Assembly: GCA_031275815.1 (NCBI GenBank)
Contig: JAISOF010000019.1
Location: 1 to 45,235, forward strand
From: Candidatus Nomurabacteria bacterium
GTDB taxonomy: Bacteria > Patescibacteriota > Saccharimonadia > Saccharimonadales > Saccharimonadaceae
Length of the DNA stretch: 45,235 nucleotides
Direction: 5' to 3'
Shown here: positions 16,878-25,411 of the stretch, piece by piece
How the letters are laid out: each line of letters opens with the position of its first letter
Position numbering within the stretch: the first letter of the stretch is position 1
Notes under the pieces: model-generated
Databases searched by the model: none
Seen by the model: the letters and a program-made list of their open reading frames with translations, nothing else
Told to the model about the DNA's origin: nothing
Made by a program: the position numbers and the translations under genes

Positions 16878-19800
16878 ACCAAATCCACCACCCACTTCCT
16901 GCGGTTTTCGCTGAAGCTCATCATGGAGAAAATCTTGGTCTTGTCAAACTTTTTCAAAGCTTTCGCGAGGACAGTTTTCTGAGTGTTCAGCTCCTCAATG
17001 CTGTGCTCCTCCTCATCTCCTCCCCAACCGTACGGCGAGGGATAAAGCGAAGCGACATAAGTCGGGTCGAACTCGCCATTGATGTATTTTTTCAAAACCG
17101 CCAAATATTCGGTGGTTTGCTCTTTCGTCATGCCGGACAGGGACGCGAGGATGCCTTCATAGCTTTCGTCTTGAGGATAAGCCGCGTCTAGCTTTTCCAA
17201 GAAGGCGGATTGCGAGGACAGCACGTCGGTGGCCGCTTCCATGATGCGCGCGTGCTCCATGTATTGTTGGTAGTACACGAGTTCTTGGTTCCAGCGGTCG
17301 GCATAGTTGATGTCATACATTGTAGTAGCGCTATCATCGCCAGGTCCTCCGCTTAACCCCGTAAATAGGTTGGTGGCGTCATAGATATAATTACCGTCCT
17401 CATCTTTCGGTCCGTTGGGGTCGTTATTGGCGACGCAATTCAGTCCATTCATCCAACCGGTTCGATAAGCTTCCGCTTTTGTTTTCGCGTCCAAGATGCT
17501 CAGACCATCACCTATCACAGGAATCGTGAACAAAAGGGCGTTTATAGGGTGGGAATAGACATAGGAGATATTGTCATCGACCGTGCCATACGAAGCATAG
17601 CCGCCCGGCACATAACGTTGAGTACAAAATTGTATATAAAAGCCAAGATTTGATTGGGGGTTTATTTGCTCGTTGCCCTCCGGATATGGTGGTGTGAAGG
17701 TGTATTCTGCGTCACCAACTGCCTCACTGAAAACGGTTTCGCTGTAGGCTATCAAGGTTTTTTCTGGCTCCAAAACGTCTCCAGTATAACCTTCCGGTAT
17801 AATATTATCCACTCCGTCTCTCGCCGCCCTATCTAAGCATAAACCCCACTTAGTCTTACCGCTTTTATAATATCCTCTGCTCCGACTGTAACTCCATTCC
17901 CAATAGCGCCAACCAGCTGCACTGCCATAAAGGCTATCGCACCTATCAGTTTCCAGTATGAAATTATGCTTGCGGACAGGAACGGGAATACCAAAATAAG
18001 GGAGTGCATTATGAGTAAGGCTCCCATTATTCCACGGACTCACACTACCCGGTCCACGAAGGGTGTCGGTGTCTGGGACGGGAGTTTGGGTGGGGCTTGG
18101 GCTGGCGACTGGTGTTCCGTCGCCTAAATGCTTATTGTCCACCACCCAATCCGACATATAAACTTTCTGAAAAACATCCTCTGCTGATATGCCCTTAGTT
18201 GTGACGTCAGAAACCATATAAGGCTGGCAATACATATCGCCTACCGCCCCGACGCTTTCCAAATTCGGGCAAGTTCCGATATTATCCCTGAACTCAACAT
18301 CATCAAGCGCGCTGGCGGTCGGAAGCAGTGTCGAAACGGACGAGCTCGTGATGTTGCCCAGTGTGGACAATGCGCCAGTCAGGGTCGGGACATTCCCCGA
18401 AAAAGCCGCAACTTTTGAAAGAATACTACCAAAGAAAGTATTTTTGTTGGTGATGTCGAACGGGCTGTGCGTCTCCCGATCCAACTCGGCGTTTGCCGCA
18501 ATTACTTTTTGCTGTTCATGCCGAAAGGCCAGAACGGCGTCCTCTGACCCACCACTTCCGCCACTTGCTCGGTGGTTTCCGGCATCATAAGCGTGTATGC
18601 CGGCGGTGAGGGCATTGCCAAAATCCTCACCCGCCAAATCCTCAAAGCTCTGAGTGAATGCGTCAGCCAATTTCGAAAAAATGACTCCGCCAAATAGCAT
18701 AAAGAATCCAACTATTCCCGCCACGATGACCGCGTCTTGGATGAGACCAACGAAGATTCGCGCGATTAAAGTCCCCCCCCCAGTGAAAATAGCCCCAATG
18801 ACCGATGCGGCGGTCACCATGACGCTTGCGGCGGCAGCGACAACTATAGTAATCAAGCACGCCTTATAAGTGCCAGAAGTAAATTTGACACCACCTTCAA
18901 AAATCGTGCCTGCTAGTTGGCTTAGCCCCGACTCTTGGTTGAAACGCATCTCGCTTTCGCCAGAAACATTGGCTGGACTGCCAGTTGTCGACCACATAAT
19001 GCCGGAGGATTCCATTGCCGACTTGTCTTCTCCGTATTCATATTTTGTAGCTATTTCGAGATTGTCAAAACTGTCAATACCACTTGTGCCATCGCCGATT
19101 CCAGAGACAGTGACTCCGTCGGCTTTGGTTGTTTGTGTTGGAACTTGCTCTGTGAGCCGGTTGGAATATTCCGTGATGGGGCTTTCGTTTCCATAGCCTG
19201 CCTTACCTTTGTCTGTCGCTTCGGCATAAGTGGAAGCTGCGGTGACGATTTTTAACAAGTTGGCCGCCGCTACAAGCGTTGTGATAGCGGCAAGACCAAG
19301 CATTATACCGCAGGCTAAACTGCCTTGACCTGCGCTTTTTGCCACGCCAGTGAAGGTGGTTTTGAAATTATTTAAAGCTGCCACCCGAGCTTTTTTGCTG
19401 CCTTCGCTGGAGCGCCCTGGCGTATCATCACTCCGCACAAGCTGCTGGGTGTCTTTGTCGTAATGAAAATTTCGGTCAGTTGTCCTTGCGCTCGCGCCAT
19501 TCGCCTCCAAGCTCGCACTTGCCACCGTTTTGTTCAATTTGGCATTTCCCGCATTCACCGATTCCACTTCGGCTATCCAACCTTTGAAAAGATTGCGGTC
19601 GAGCTTGAACTTTTTCAAAAACCGCACTATTTGCGTGTCGAACCAACCCGAAATCCGCCCCGACCAACTGCGCGACCCTTTTTTGTAAGCACTGCGAAAA
19701 TTGGGATCTTCATTAATGAGTTTCGAAAAGTCGTCAGCGGGCACAATCCTCTTGGTTGAACCGTCATCATACACTATGACTTTCTGTTTCAGAGTTCCAT

Positions 19801-20569
19801 CAGCGTTGGTGGCGGACGAATAAGCTGCGCTATGTGCATTGATATCCTTTATACTTAAATCGGGAACAGCTCCTTTGTTTACAAATGTAACACCCTGAGC
19901 CTTCAGCCTTGCGACTTTACTGCTAGACATTTTTTTGAATTTGTTGCCCGTGAACGGTATAAGTTTTTTCTGAACAGCGCTTTTTTCGAGCGCATTGGTC
20001 GCTGTTGACGCGGTTATCATACCGCGCGTAATCACCACAGCGCTTATGGCAGTTCCGGCTTCTAATGAATTGAAATCCTCCGTGAAAAATTCAAGCACAA
20101 AAAATGCGATGAGTGATGTCGCAATCAGAACCGGAATAATACAAATCCCACCAATCAACCCCACAATCAACCCAATCGGCCCGAACTTTTTCAATTTTTT
20201 GAGCGGAGAGCTGCCTCGTGAAAAGAGTCCGCCTTTTCCACCCTTGCCGCCGCCCTCTTTCCCCTGTACGTTATTCGCAAAGGACGACCTTGAAGCCACC
20301 GCATTCTCCGCCTCGCGCGAACTGCCGGCGGTGGATTTGTCGGAAATGGGCTTGGCTTTCTTCTCCGCCTTGCGCTCCGCATCCGCAAAACCGCCACGCT
20401 GCTTCTCTTTGCTTCGCTCGGCGTCCGCCCAACTTTCACTCAGCTTCTCGCGGTCCCGCTCGGCTTGAGACCACGACGGCTTGATATCTGGCTGCTTGAT
20501 ATCGTCCTTAAAACGATAATCGCGATCAGCATACCTCTCATCCAAATTATCGTCGTGTTCCCTATCCAT
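16874..20569 (-). CDS. Cassette B gene 1: giant T4SS-associated membrane protein
   Basis: A 1231-aa paralogue of the 1095-aa protein. The charged N-terminus repeats the same pattern (DYRFKDDI, PSWSQAERDREKLSESWADA, SDKSTAGSSREAENAVA), followed by a Gly/Lys-rich stretch, a first helix at about 130-158 (GPIGLIVGLIGGICIIPVLI), further hydrophobic blocks around 425-455 and 580-650, and an outside domain. Unlike copy A it has a Pro/Thr-rich linker (SPSPTQTPVPDTDT) in the C-terminal half. The last 17 residues are identical to copy A (SMMSFSENRRKWVVDLV). No Shine-Dalgarno; TGATACAAT ends 7 nt before the ATG, predicting a leaderless mRNA. No family name; envelope component inferred from context. Confidence 0.86.
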   Translation of the reverse strand: MDREHDDNLDERYADRDYRFKDDIKQPDIKPSWSQAERDREKLSESWADAERSKEKQRGGFADAERKAEKKAKPISDKSTAGSSREAENAVASRSSFANNVQGKEGGGKGGKGGLFSRGSSPLKKLKKFGPIGLIVGLIGGICIIPVLIATSLIAFFVLEFFTEDFNSLEAGTAISAVVITRGMITASTATNALEKSAVQKKLIPFTGNKFKKMSSSKVARLKAQGVTFVNKGAVPDLSIKDINAHSAAYSSATNADGTLKQKVIVYDDGSTKRIVPADDFSKLINEDPNFRSAYKKGSRSWSGRISGWFDTQIVRFLKKFKLDRNLFKGWIAEVESVNAGNAKLNKTVASASLEANGASARTTDRNFHYDKDTQQLVRSDDTPGRSSEGSKKARVAALNNFKTTFTGVAKSAGQGSLACGIMLGLAAITTLVAAANLLKIVTAASTYAEATDKGKAGYGNESPITEYSNRLTEQVPTQTTKADGVTVSGIGDGTSGIDSFDNLEIATKYEYGEDKSAMESSGIMWSTTGSPANVSGESEMRFNQESGLSQLAGTIFEGGVKFTSGTYKACLITIVVAAAASVMVTAASVIGAIFTGGGTLIARIFVGLIQDAVIVAGIVGFFMLFGGVIFSKLADAFTQSFEDLAGEDFGNALTAGIHAYDAGNHRASGGSGGSEDAVLAFRHEQQKVIAANAELDRETHSPFDITNKNTFFGSILSKVAAFSGNVPTLTGALSTLGNITSSSVSTLLPTASALDDVEFRDNIGTCPNLESVGAVGDMYCQPYMVSDVTTKGISAEDVFQKVYMSDWVVDNKHLGDGTPVASPSPTQTPVPDTDTLRGPGSVSPWNNGSLTHNALPYFGIPVPVRKHNFILETDRCDSLYGSAAGWRYWEWSYSRSRGYYKSGKTKWGLCLDRAARDGVDNIIPEGYTGDVLEPEKTLIAYSETVFSEAVGDAEYTFTPPYPEGNEQINPQSNLGFYIQFCTQRYVPGGYASYGTVDDNISYVYSHPINALLFTIPVIGDGLSILDAKTKAEAYRTGWMNGLNCVANNDPNGPKDEDGNYIYDATNLFTGLSGGPGDDSATTMYDINYADRWNQELVYYQQYMEHARIMEAATDVLSSQSAFLEKLDAAYPQDESYEGILASLSGMTKEQTTEYLAVLKKYINGEFDPTYVASLYPSPYGWGGDEEEHSIEELNTQKTVLAKALKKFDKTKIFSMMSFSENRRKWVVDLV

Positions 20570-20576
20570 AACAACA

Positions 20577-20604
20577 ATTGTATCACATACAATGCTTATG
20601 TAAA
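20577..20604 (-). promoter_or_regulatory. Promoter of cassette B
   Basis: On the minus strand: -35 TTTACA (20599-20604), a 16-nt spacer and an extended -10 TGATACAAT (TACAAT at 20577-20582), 7 nt before the ATG at 20569. Between here and virB4 lies a 9-bp hairpin AAATCCCAA/TTGGGATTT (20645-20669) that may end the virB4 transcript, though no clear U-run follows. Confidence 0.6.
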
Positions 20605-20694
20605 GTACCCCACGTGGCTATAACTAAAAATGCTTGTGTTACATAAATCCCAAATTGAAGTTGGGATTTGTATAGCCCGTCCATCCTGAAAAAA

Positions 20695-22518
20695 CTACTT
20701 CTTGCCCTTTGGCGTTGTCGTCACCAACTGCTCCTCTGTCTGCGAAGCAATAATCTCAATGTGCACGTGGTTGCTGCCGGCGAAAAACAGCCCTTGCCCA
20801 ACGGGGAAATTGGCGAGGCGTTTTTTCTCTTCATCAGTCAACTTGAAGACATCCGACAGTACGTCAACTGCAGCGGTGGATTGTTTCAACAAGAGTTGCA
20901 TGGAGGAGTTTTGCACCACCGCGCGCCCCATCTTGCTGCTCATGAAATCTTCCACATCTTGCGAAATGGTGGTCAGTCCAAGATAATATTTGCGCGCGCG
21001 CTTTGCCAGCGAAAACAAAAACGACGCGGAATCATCATATTTCATCAACTGCCACGCCTCGTCAACAATCAACATGCGGCGCTTTTGCTCGGCACGCACG
21101 ATATTCCAGATGTGCGACAGCACAATGTACATCGCCACTGGTCGCAATTCATCCTCAAGGTCGCGAATATTGAATACCACCATTTGGTTGTTGATGTCAA
21201 TATTGCTCTGCTGACTGAAAATGCCCGCAAACGTTCCGGAAGTATATTTGCGCAAACGTTGCGCGAGGTTCGGGCCAGTGCCGCCCATGTGGAGTAATGT
21301 GTCATATAGATTGGCGATGGTCGGTGGCGGTGATTGGTGGGTCAAGGGGTCGGAAGTGATGCCCGCCCGCGCGTAAGTGTCCATCAAAGCTTGGTCAAGA
21401 TCCGCCTCCTCGTTCGGTGTCAAGACCGGAACCGACTGCCCGCCGGTTGCCGCCGCCATCGTCGCGCCACCCAACATCAAACGGAACAGTCCATGCAAAG
21501 TCACCAAATTGGAGCGCAAAGCGTCGCCGGCGTCCTCACTGTCCACCACCTTCGGAATGTCAAACGGATTAATGCGCACGTCCGAGTTCAAAGACAGCCG
21601 AATATACGATCCGCCCACCGCGTCGCACAACTTTTGGTACTCGTTTTCGGGGTCGATAATCAAAATCTCCGTCCCCATCATCATGGAGCGCAAAGCCTCC
21701 AACTTCACCGTGAACGATTTGCCGGCGCCGGATTTCGCGAACACCACCATATTGGCATTTTCCAAAGAATAGCGGTCGAAAATCACCAGCCCGTTGTTGT
21801 GCATGTTAATGCCATATAGCACGCCCTTGTCTTGGGTCAAATCGGCGGAAGTGAACGGGAAACTGGTGGAAATCGCGCCGGTATTCATGTTGCGCCGGAT
21901 TTGCAACTGGTCGGTGCATTGCGGCGTCGTTGAGTTTAACCCCTGTTCCTGTTGCGAAGACGCGACTTTCGAAAACACCATTTGTTGCCCAAAAATCGTT
22001 TCAATCTTGTTTTGCACAAAGTTTAACTCATCCAAAGAATCGGCGTACAATGTCAAATACAGCCCGTAACGGAAAAACTTCTCTGCGCCGACCTGCAGCT
22101 GGTCGCGCAATTCCTCCGCGTCCTGAATCGCCGCTTCCAACTCCGGATCACGCACCTTACCGCGCTCATTGTTGACGTTCATCGAGGCCTCCAGTTGCGT
22201 GACCTTCTTGCGCAAGTTTTTCATAATCACCGCCGACTCCACCGGATAAACATACATACTGACATCTACCACCTCGTCGATGTTGATAATTGAGCTCAGC
22301 CACCCCGTGTAGAGCACGCGCGGATAACCATATATATATAACGTGCGGCCGTATTTGGTGCCCAACCGGAAATACGAGCTGTGGATTTCCAGCGAGCTGG
22401 GGCTGATTAAGTCGCGCAAAGTGGTGATACCGGCCTGAAACGCGCGCTCGGCCTCGTTTTCAATCGCCGCTTGTTGACTGATGGCAATTTCGCTTGCCGA
22501 CATCTTTTTTTTAGCCAT
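20695..22518 (-). CDS. virB4: VirB4/TraC-family T4SS ATPase
   Basis: A 607-aa conjugation-type ATPase. Walker A is AKSGAGKSFT (261-270), the FtsK/VirB4 motif EILIIDPENEY is at 284-294, and Walker B is RMLIVDEAWQLM (481-492), followed by ARKYYLGLTTISQDVEDF, the conserved post-Walker-B region. It hydrolyses ATP at the inner membrane to drive assembly or transport. It is shorter than the usual ~800 aa because the N-terminal region is largely encoded by the preceding gene at 22511-23383, which it overlaps by 8 nt (GGAGG upstream). The first ~180 residues still resemble a VirB4 N-domain. Confidence 0.92.
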   Translation of the reverse strand: MAKKKMSASEIAISQQAAIENEAERAFQAGITTLRDLISPSSLEIHSSYFRLGTKYGRTLYIYGYPRVLYTGWLSSIINIDEVVDVSMYVYPVESAVIMKNLRKKVTQLEASMNVNNERGKVRDPELEAAIQDAEELRDQLQVGAEKFFRYGLYLTLYADSLDELNFVQNKIETIFGQQMVFSKVASSQQEQGLNSTTPQCTDQLQIRRNMNTGAISTSFPFTSADLTQDKGVLYGINMHNNGLVIFDRYSLENANMVVFAKSGAGKSFTVKLEALRSMMMGTEILIIDPENEYQKLCDAVGGSYIRLSLNSDVRINPFDIPKVVDSEDAGDALRSNLVTLHGLFRLMLGGATMAAATGGQSVPVLTPNEEADLDQALMDTYARAGITSDPLTHQSPPPTIANLYDTLLHMGGTGPNLAQRLRKYTSGTFAGIFSQQSNIDINNQMVVFNIRDLEDELRPVAMYIVLSHIWNIVRAEQKRRMLIVDEAWQLMKYDDSASFLFSLAKRARKYYLGLTTISQDVEDFMSSKMGRAVVQNSSMQLLLKQSTAAVDVLSDVFKLTDEEKKRLANFPVGQGLFFAGSNHVHIEIIASQTEEQLVTTTPKGKK

Positions 22519-23383
22519 TATTCACCTCCTTATCCGCCTCATCGCCCTTTTGCACATACATTGAAGTGACCTTTGAAAAGTCCACCAACGGTTCGCGCAC
22601 CGACGTGTCGGGGTTGTTGAAATTATAATACAAAGTGCCGAGCGCTTTGGTGTTCAGCCGGATGGCGGATACTCCCACGCTGCGCAACCCGTCCACCACA
22701 ATTGCCACGCGCTTGCTGACTTCGGTCACGGCCTTTTCAAAAGTGGCTTTGTCGATGCTGGTCACTGCTGGCCCCGCCCCGCCGAACAGTTTTTTGAAAA
22801 ATCCTTTGCTTTGTTCCACCATGTTTTCGCTGGTGTCTGATGTATAATAAGGAATCACCACGAAAAAGCGCTTGTCCATAATGTTCGCCTCTTGGCTGAG
22901 CAGGTCAATAAAATCGATATAATCATCAATCAAAACATTCAGTAACATATTATCTTGGTTGCGGCGAATGTCCTGCAACTTTTCAAGATATGGCCCAATG
23001 TCAATCCGCTGGCTGCGCACCAAAATCTGCACTGTGAAACTCAAAGAATTTAAGAAACCTTGATAAGAATACTCCACACCTTCGCGCTCCATCTGGCTCA
23101 TCAGGTCGAAGTTGATGGACTCGCACTCCACCACCGCGCGAAAACTGCCATCTTTCATTACCACCATGCCGTCGCGAATCTCGGAAATCATCAGGCTGGT
23201 TTGGGTGGTGATGGCCTCTTTGGTGGGTTTGGCTGGGGTTTCGGGTTTATTGGGGTCTTGGCTGGGGGGCACCGGCGGAGCGTTCGGGTCGGGTGGTGGC
23301 AACGGCGACTGCAAAGCCGGAGCGTCAGTCGGGCCGACCTGCGGTTGAAAAATCTGATTTGGTTGCACTGCGTTCGGATCCAT
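22511..23383 (-). CDS. VirB4/TraC N-terminal-domain-like protein
   Basis: A 290-aa protein. A Pro-rich start (about 1-65, PLPPPDPNAPPVPPS) precedes a domain resembling the N-terminal region of TraC/VirB4 ATPases: SLMISEIRDGMVVMKDGSFR, then a helix-rich middle and FFVVIPYYTSDTSENMVEQS. There is no Walker motif. CPR genomes often encode this domain as a separate gene before virB4. I chose the ATG at 23383 (AAGGTGG 3 nt upstream; no overlap with prgI) over a start 24 codons earlier with a poor leader. It probably associates with VirB4 at the membrane (inference). Confidence 0.8.
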   Translation of the reverse strand: MDPNAVQPNQIFQPQVGPTDAPALQSPLPPPDPNAPPVPPSQDPNKPETPAKPTKEAITTQTSLMISEIRDGMVVMKDGSFRAVVECESINFDLMSQMEREGVEYSYQGFLNSLSFTVQILVRSQRIDIGPYLEKLQDIRRNQDNMLLNVLIDDYIDFIDLLSQEANIMDKRFFVVIPYYTSDTSENMVEQSKGFFKKLFGGAGPAVTSIDKATFEKAVTEVSKRVAIVVDGLRSVGVSAIRLNTKALGTLYYNFNNPDTSVREPLVDFSKVTSMYVQKGDEADKEVNNG

Positions 23384-23399
23384 TTCCCACCTTATTTTA

Positions 23400-24269
23400 T
23401 TAATTATTATTATGACTGATAGCCACGAACACCTCGTCCTCTTTTTGCTTGGCAATCTTGCTGAGTGTTTCCACAGAAAGGTCGGGCGACGAAGCCAACG
23501 ATTCTATTATATCAGAACTAACCGGCACTGCGCTAGTGTCTGGATTCTCCATTTGTGGCGCGGGCACCGGCTCCGGTTCAACCGGCGCCAAAACCGGTGG
23601 CGTGGTCGGGTCAACCACCACACTGGTCGGCGCCACAGATGCTCCAATGCCGCCATAAGATTGCTCAACCTCCTGTTCTTGCTCCGCGATAATCTTGCGC
23701 ATATTCTCAATAATCTCTGCGTGGTGCTCCGCCTCGCTGTCTTCCACCGTCTTCACCATGCTCATCCCCACCGTGCTGTCCTCAAACATGTCGGTCACCG
23801 TCGCCGCCTCTTGGTTGAGCTCGTCGCTGACATTGGCATTTTTCACCACTTGCCCCTCCGTGTCAACCACATTAGCCAAAAACGCCAAGCGCCGCTCCGC
23901 CTCCTCTTCCGAAAGGTCTTTGGTGCGGCTCACTTCTTGTTTTTTGGGCGCGGTGATTGTAATCACATGCTCCTTGCCGTCAGCTTTCCACAAGCGCACC
24001 TTGGGCTTCAAATAAAACGAAACAATCGCCGCAAGATAAGTCTCCATCGGCTGGTCTTTCTTCAGCGGCAAAGCCAACGCCCCAAACAACACAATCACTG
24101 GCAGCGGAAAAATCGCAAGAAATATCATCAGCCCGCCAAGGCTAATAAACAACCACTCCAAAGCGCACAACCCGACCGCCACAAAAAGATACACAAACTG
24201 CCGAAAAGAAAACGGTCCGAGCAACTTGTCATCCGCCTCAACATCTTGGGGTACTTTATAATCTGACAT
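23400..24269 (-). CDS. PrgI-family T4SS membrane protein
   Basis: A 289-aa protein. The N-terminal PrgI domain starts MSDYKVPQDVEADDKLLGPF and has two adjacent helices (about 25-67: FVYLFVAVGLCALEWLFISL and GLMIFLAIFPLPVIVLFGAL), the layout of PrgI/VirB3-like proteins that pair with VirB4 in Gram-positive T4SS. A long acidic, Pro-rich tail (about 110-289) is unusual for the family. The start at 24269 was chosen over 24326 because TGTTACAAT ends 6 nt upstream of it, so translation is predicted to be leaderless, and because the PrgI domain begins there. Confidence 0.85.
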   Translation of the reverse strand: MSDYKVPQDVEADDKLLGPFSFRQFVYLFVAVGLCALEWLFISLGGLMIFLAIFPLPVIVLFGALALPLKKDQPMETYLAAIVSFYLKPKVRLWKADGKEHVITITAPKKQEVSRTKDLSEEEAERRLAFLANVVDTEGQVVKNANVSDELNQEAATVTDMFEDSTVGMSMVKTVEDSEAEHHAEIIENMRKIIAEQEQEVEQSYGGIGASVAPTSVVVDPTTPPVLAPVEPEPVPAPQMENPDTSAVPVSSDIIESLASSPDLSVETLSKIAKQKEDEVFVAISHNNN

Positions 24270-24338
24270 AAGGATATTGTAACACAAAGATGGCTCTTGG
24301 AAAAATCTTTTTGGCGAATTGCTCAACTGGCTAAAGCG

Positions 24339-24364
24339 ATTTTACTCAGTCGGCTGAGTGAAAT
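24339..24364. terminator. Hairpin in the transposase-prgI gap
   Basis: An 11-bp stem with one mismatch (ATTTTACTCAG, loop TCGG, CTGAGTGAAAT). No strong T-run follows on either strand, so termination is uncertain. Confidence 0.35.
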
Positions 24365-24374
24365 GTTTCTACAC

Positions 24375-24408
24375 AAACCTGTCTAATTTTGCCAAATTAG
24401 ACAGGTTT
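24375..24408. repeat. Perfect 15-bp inverted repeat
   Basis: AAACCTGTCTAATTT (24375-24389), loop TGCC, AAATTAGACAGGTTT (24394-24408), without mismatch. Flanking T-runs are short, so it may be a bidirectional terminator or an operator. Confidence 0.7.
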
Positions 24409-24425
24409 AACTATTGCGATTTTGA

Positions 24426-24557
24426 AACCACAAGATTTTGGGGGTGGAGTTCAAGTACAACAAAACAGTTCGCCCACCCCAAGAATGGCAAGCGACGTAC
24501 CCTTCTGCGGATTTCATGACAATTACGGCGGAAAACATTGTTGAAAAACTGAGCTAA
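24426..24557 (+). pseudogene. Possible gene remnant (C-terminal fragment)
   Basis: A stop-to-stop frame of about 43 codons without a start or ribosome site: it includes VEFKYNKTVRPPQEWQATYP and SADFMTITAENIVEKLS before TAA. The residue mix looks protein-like rather than random, so it could be the tail of a lost gene. I do not recognise the family. Confidence 0.25.
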
Positions 24558-24560
24558 AGC

Positions 24561-24656
24561 CTAATAGTACTCCGGCGGGTGGCAAATCTTTTCGTCCAAC
24601 TGAATCCCGAGAGCCTCAGCTGACCGCTTTGTGCGCCGCGCTGTCAAGATGTGCAT
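24561..24656 (-). CDS. 31-aa micro-ORF with leaderless promoter
   Basis: ATG to TAG, 31 residues: MHILTARRTKRSAEALGIQL followed by DEKICHPPEYY. TGTTATAAT ends exactly 6 nt before the ATG (TATAAT at 24663-24668), the same architecture as prgI and virB6, which is the main support for expression. Basic N-terminus, one cysteine, aromatic C-terminus. It may be a true small protein or the start of a truncated gene. Confidence 0.4.
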   Translation of the reverse strand: MHILTARRTKRSAEALGIQLDEKICHPPEYY

Positions 24657-24683
24657 TTTTATATTATAACATCTTTCTCCCCG

Positions 24684-24702
24684 TTGGGGGACAGTCCCCC
24701 AA
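24684..24702. repeat. REP-like hairpin, left copy
   Basis: TTGGGGGAC, A, GTCCCCCAA: a perfect 9-bp stem. The 15-bp core GGGGGACAGTCCCCC recurs on the other side of the transposase at 25293-25307. Only these two copies were found by eye. Confidence 0.8.
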
Positions 24703-24715
24703 TAGAAAAAATATG

Positions 24716-25264
24716 TTATACTATGTGCTCTCCTACTGGTTTACGACTTTTGGTGTACTGAATTATACCTTTAATATCTGCCACAGCCTCAATTTCAAGC
24801 CTACTAATTATAGGGTTATGAGCACCAATAGCCAAATCCCCGAAACTACTCCAATGATAATCTTCTGGACGTTGACAAATCTTGGCTTTAACTGGATTCT
24901 GAAACACATACGCCATAACAGACAATAAATACACGTCATCCTCAACCGGCTCACTATGAAAACGGTCGCCAAACATATGTCCAGTACGCCCAAGATCGCG
25001 GTTATACCACTGGCTGTAACTAGTCTTTATGCGGTTCAAAGCCTGCCCAACGGTCTTTTTACCCTCTTTTACCACTAAATGAATGTGGTTGCCCATAAGA
25101 CAATACGCAAGTATGCGCACATCGTCATCAGCAACTATGCGCTCTAATAATTTAAGCAAGTAAAGCTTTTGCTCGTCTGAGTTAAAAATATAACTTTTGT
25201 CATTGCCGCGAAAAGTGATGTGATATATCCCAGTTTCGCTTTTTTGTCGGGGTTGTCTTGGCAT
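24716..25264 (-). CDS. REP-associated tyrosine transposase (RAYT, Y1/IS200-like)
   Basis: A single-strand HUH transposase of the TnpA_REP group, 182 aa from the chosen start. The HUH motif is HIHLVVKEG within AYCLMGNHIHLVV; a candidate catalytic Tyr lies in SYSQWYNRD, followed by the RAYT-typical GHMFGDRFHSEPVEDDVYLL and YVFQNPVKAKI. RAYTs recognise and are thought to mobilise REP palindromes; two identical palindrome cores flank this gene. The ATG at 25264 is preferred over 25270 because TGATATAAT ends 6 nt upstream of it and there is no Shine-Dalgarno. It sits between virB6 and prgI. Confidence 0.9.
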   Translation of the reverse strand: MPRQPRQKSETGIYHITFRGNDKSYIFNSDEQKLYLLKLLERIVADDDVRILAYCLMGNHIHLVVKEGKKTVGQALNRIKTSYSQWYNRDLGRTGHMFGDRFHSEPVEDDVYLLSVMAYVFQNPVKAKICQRPEDYHWSSFGDLAIGAHNPIISRLEIEAVADIKGIIQYTKSRKPVGEHIV

Positions 25265-25292
25265 GTGCATATTATATCATATTTTTCTTTGC

Positions 25293-25307
25293 GGGGGACA
25301 GTCCCCC
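25293..25307. repeat. REP-like hairpin, right copy
   Basis: GGGGGACAGTCCCCC, identical in core to 24686-24700, on the other side of the RAYT gene. The 104 nt from here to the virB6 stop hold only a loose inverted repeat (GATAAC/GTTATC, near 25358-25386) and two copies of GATAGCGGGC; no gene is seen. Confidence 0.8.
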
Positions 25308-25411
25308 TGACCTCTGACCTAACTCTTCGATAGCGGGCGCGATAAAGGACTTCGCAAACGATAACCCTGTTGTAGTCGCGTTATCAGGATAGCGGGCTTG
25401 AGGTTTGGGTG

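Noticed and set aside
23412-24266. Plus-strand 284-aa open frame
   Set aside because: Antisense to prgI, rich in His/Arg typical of reverse-frame shadows; no ribosome site or domain.
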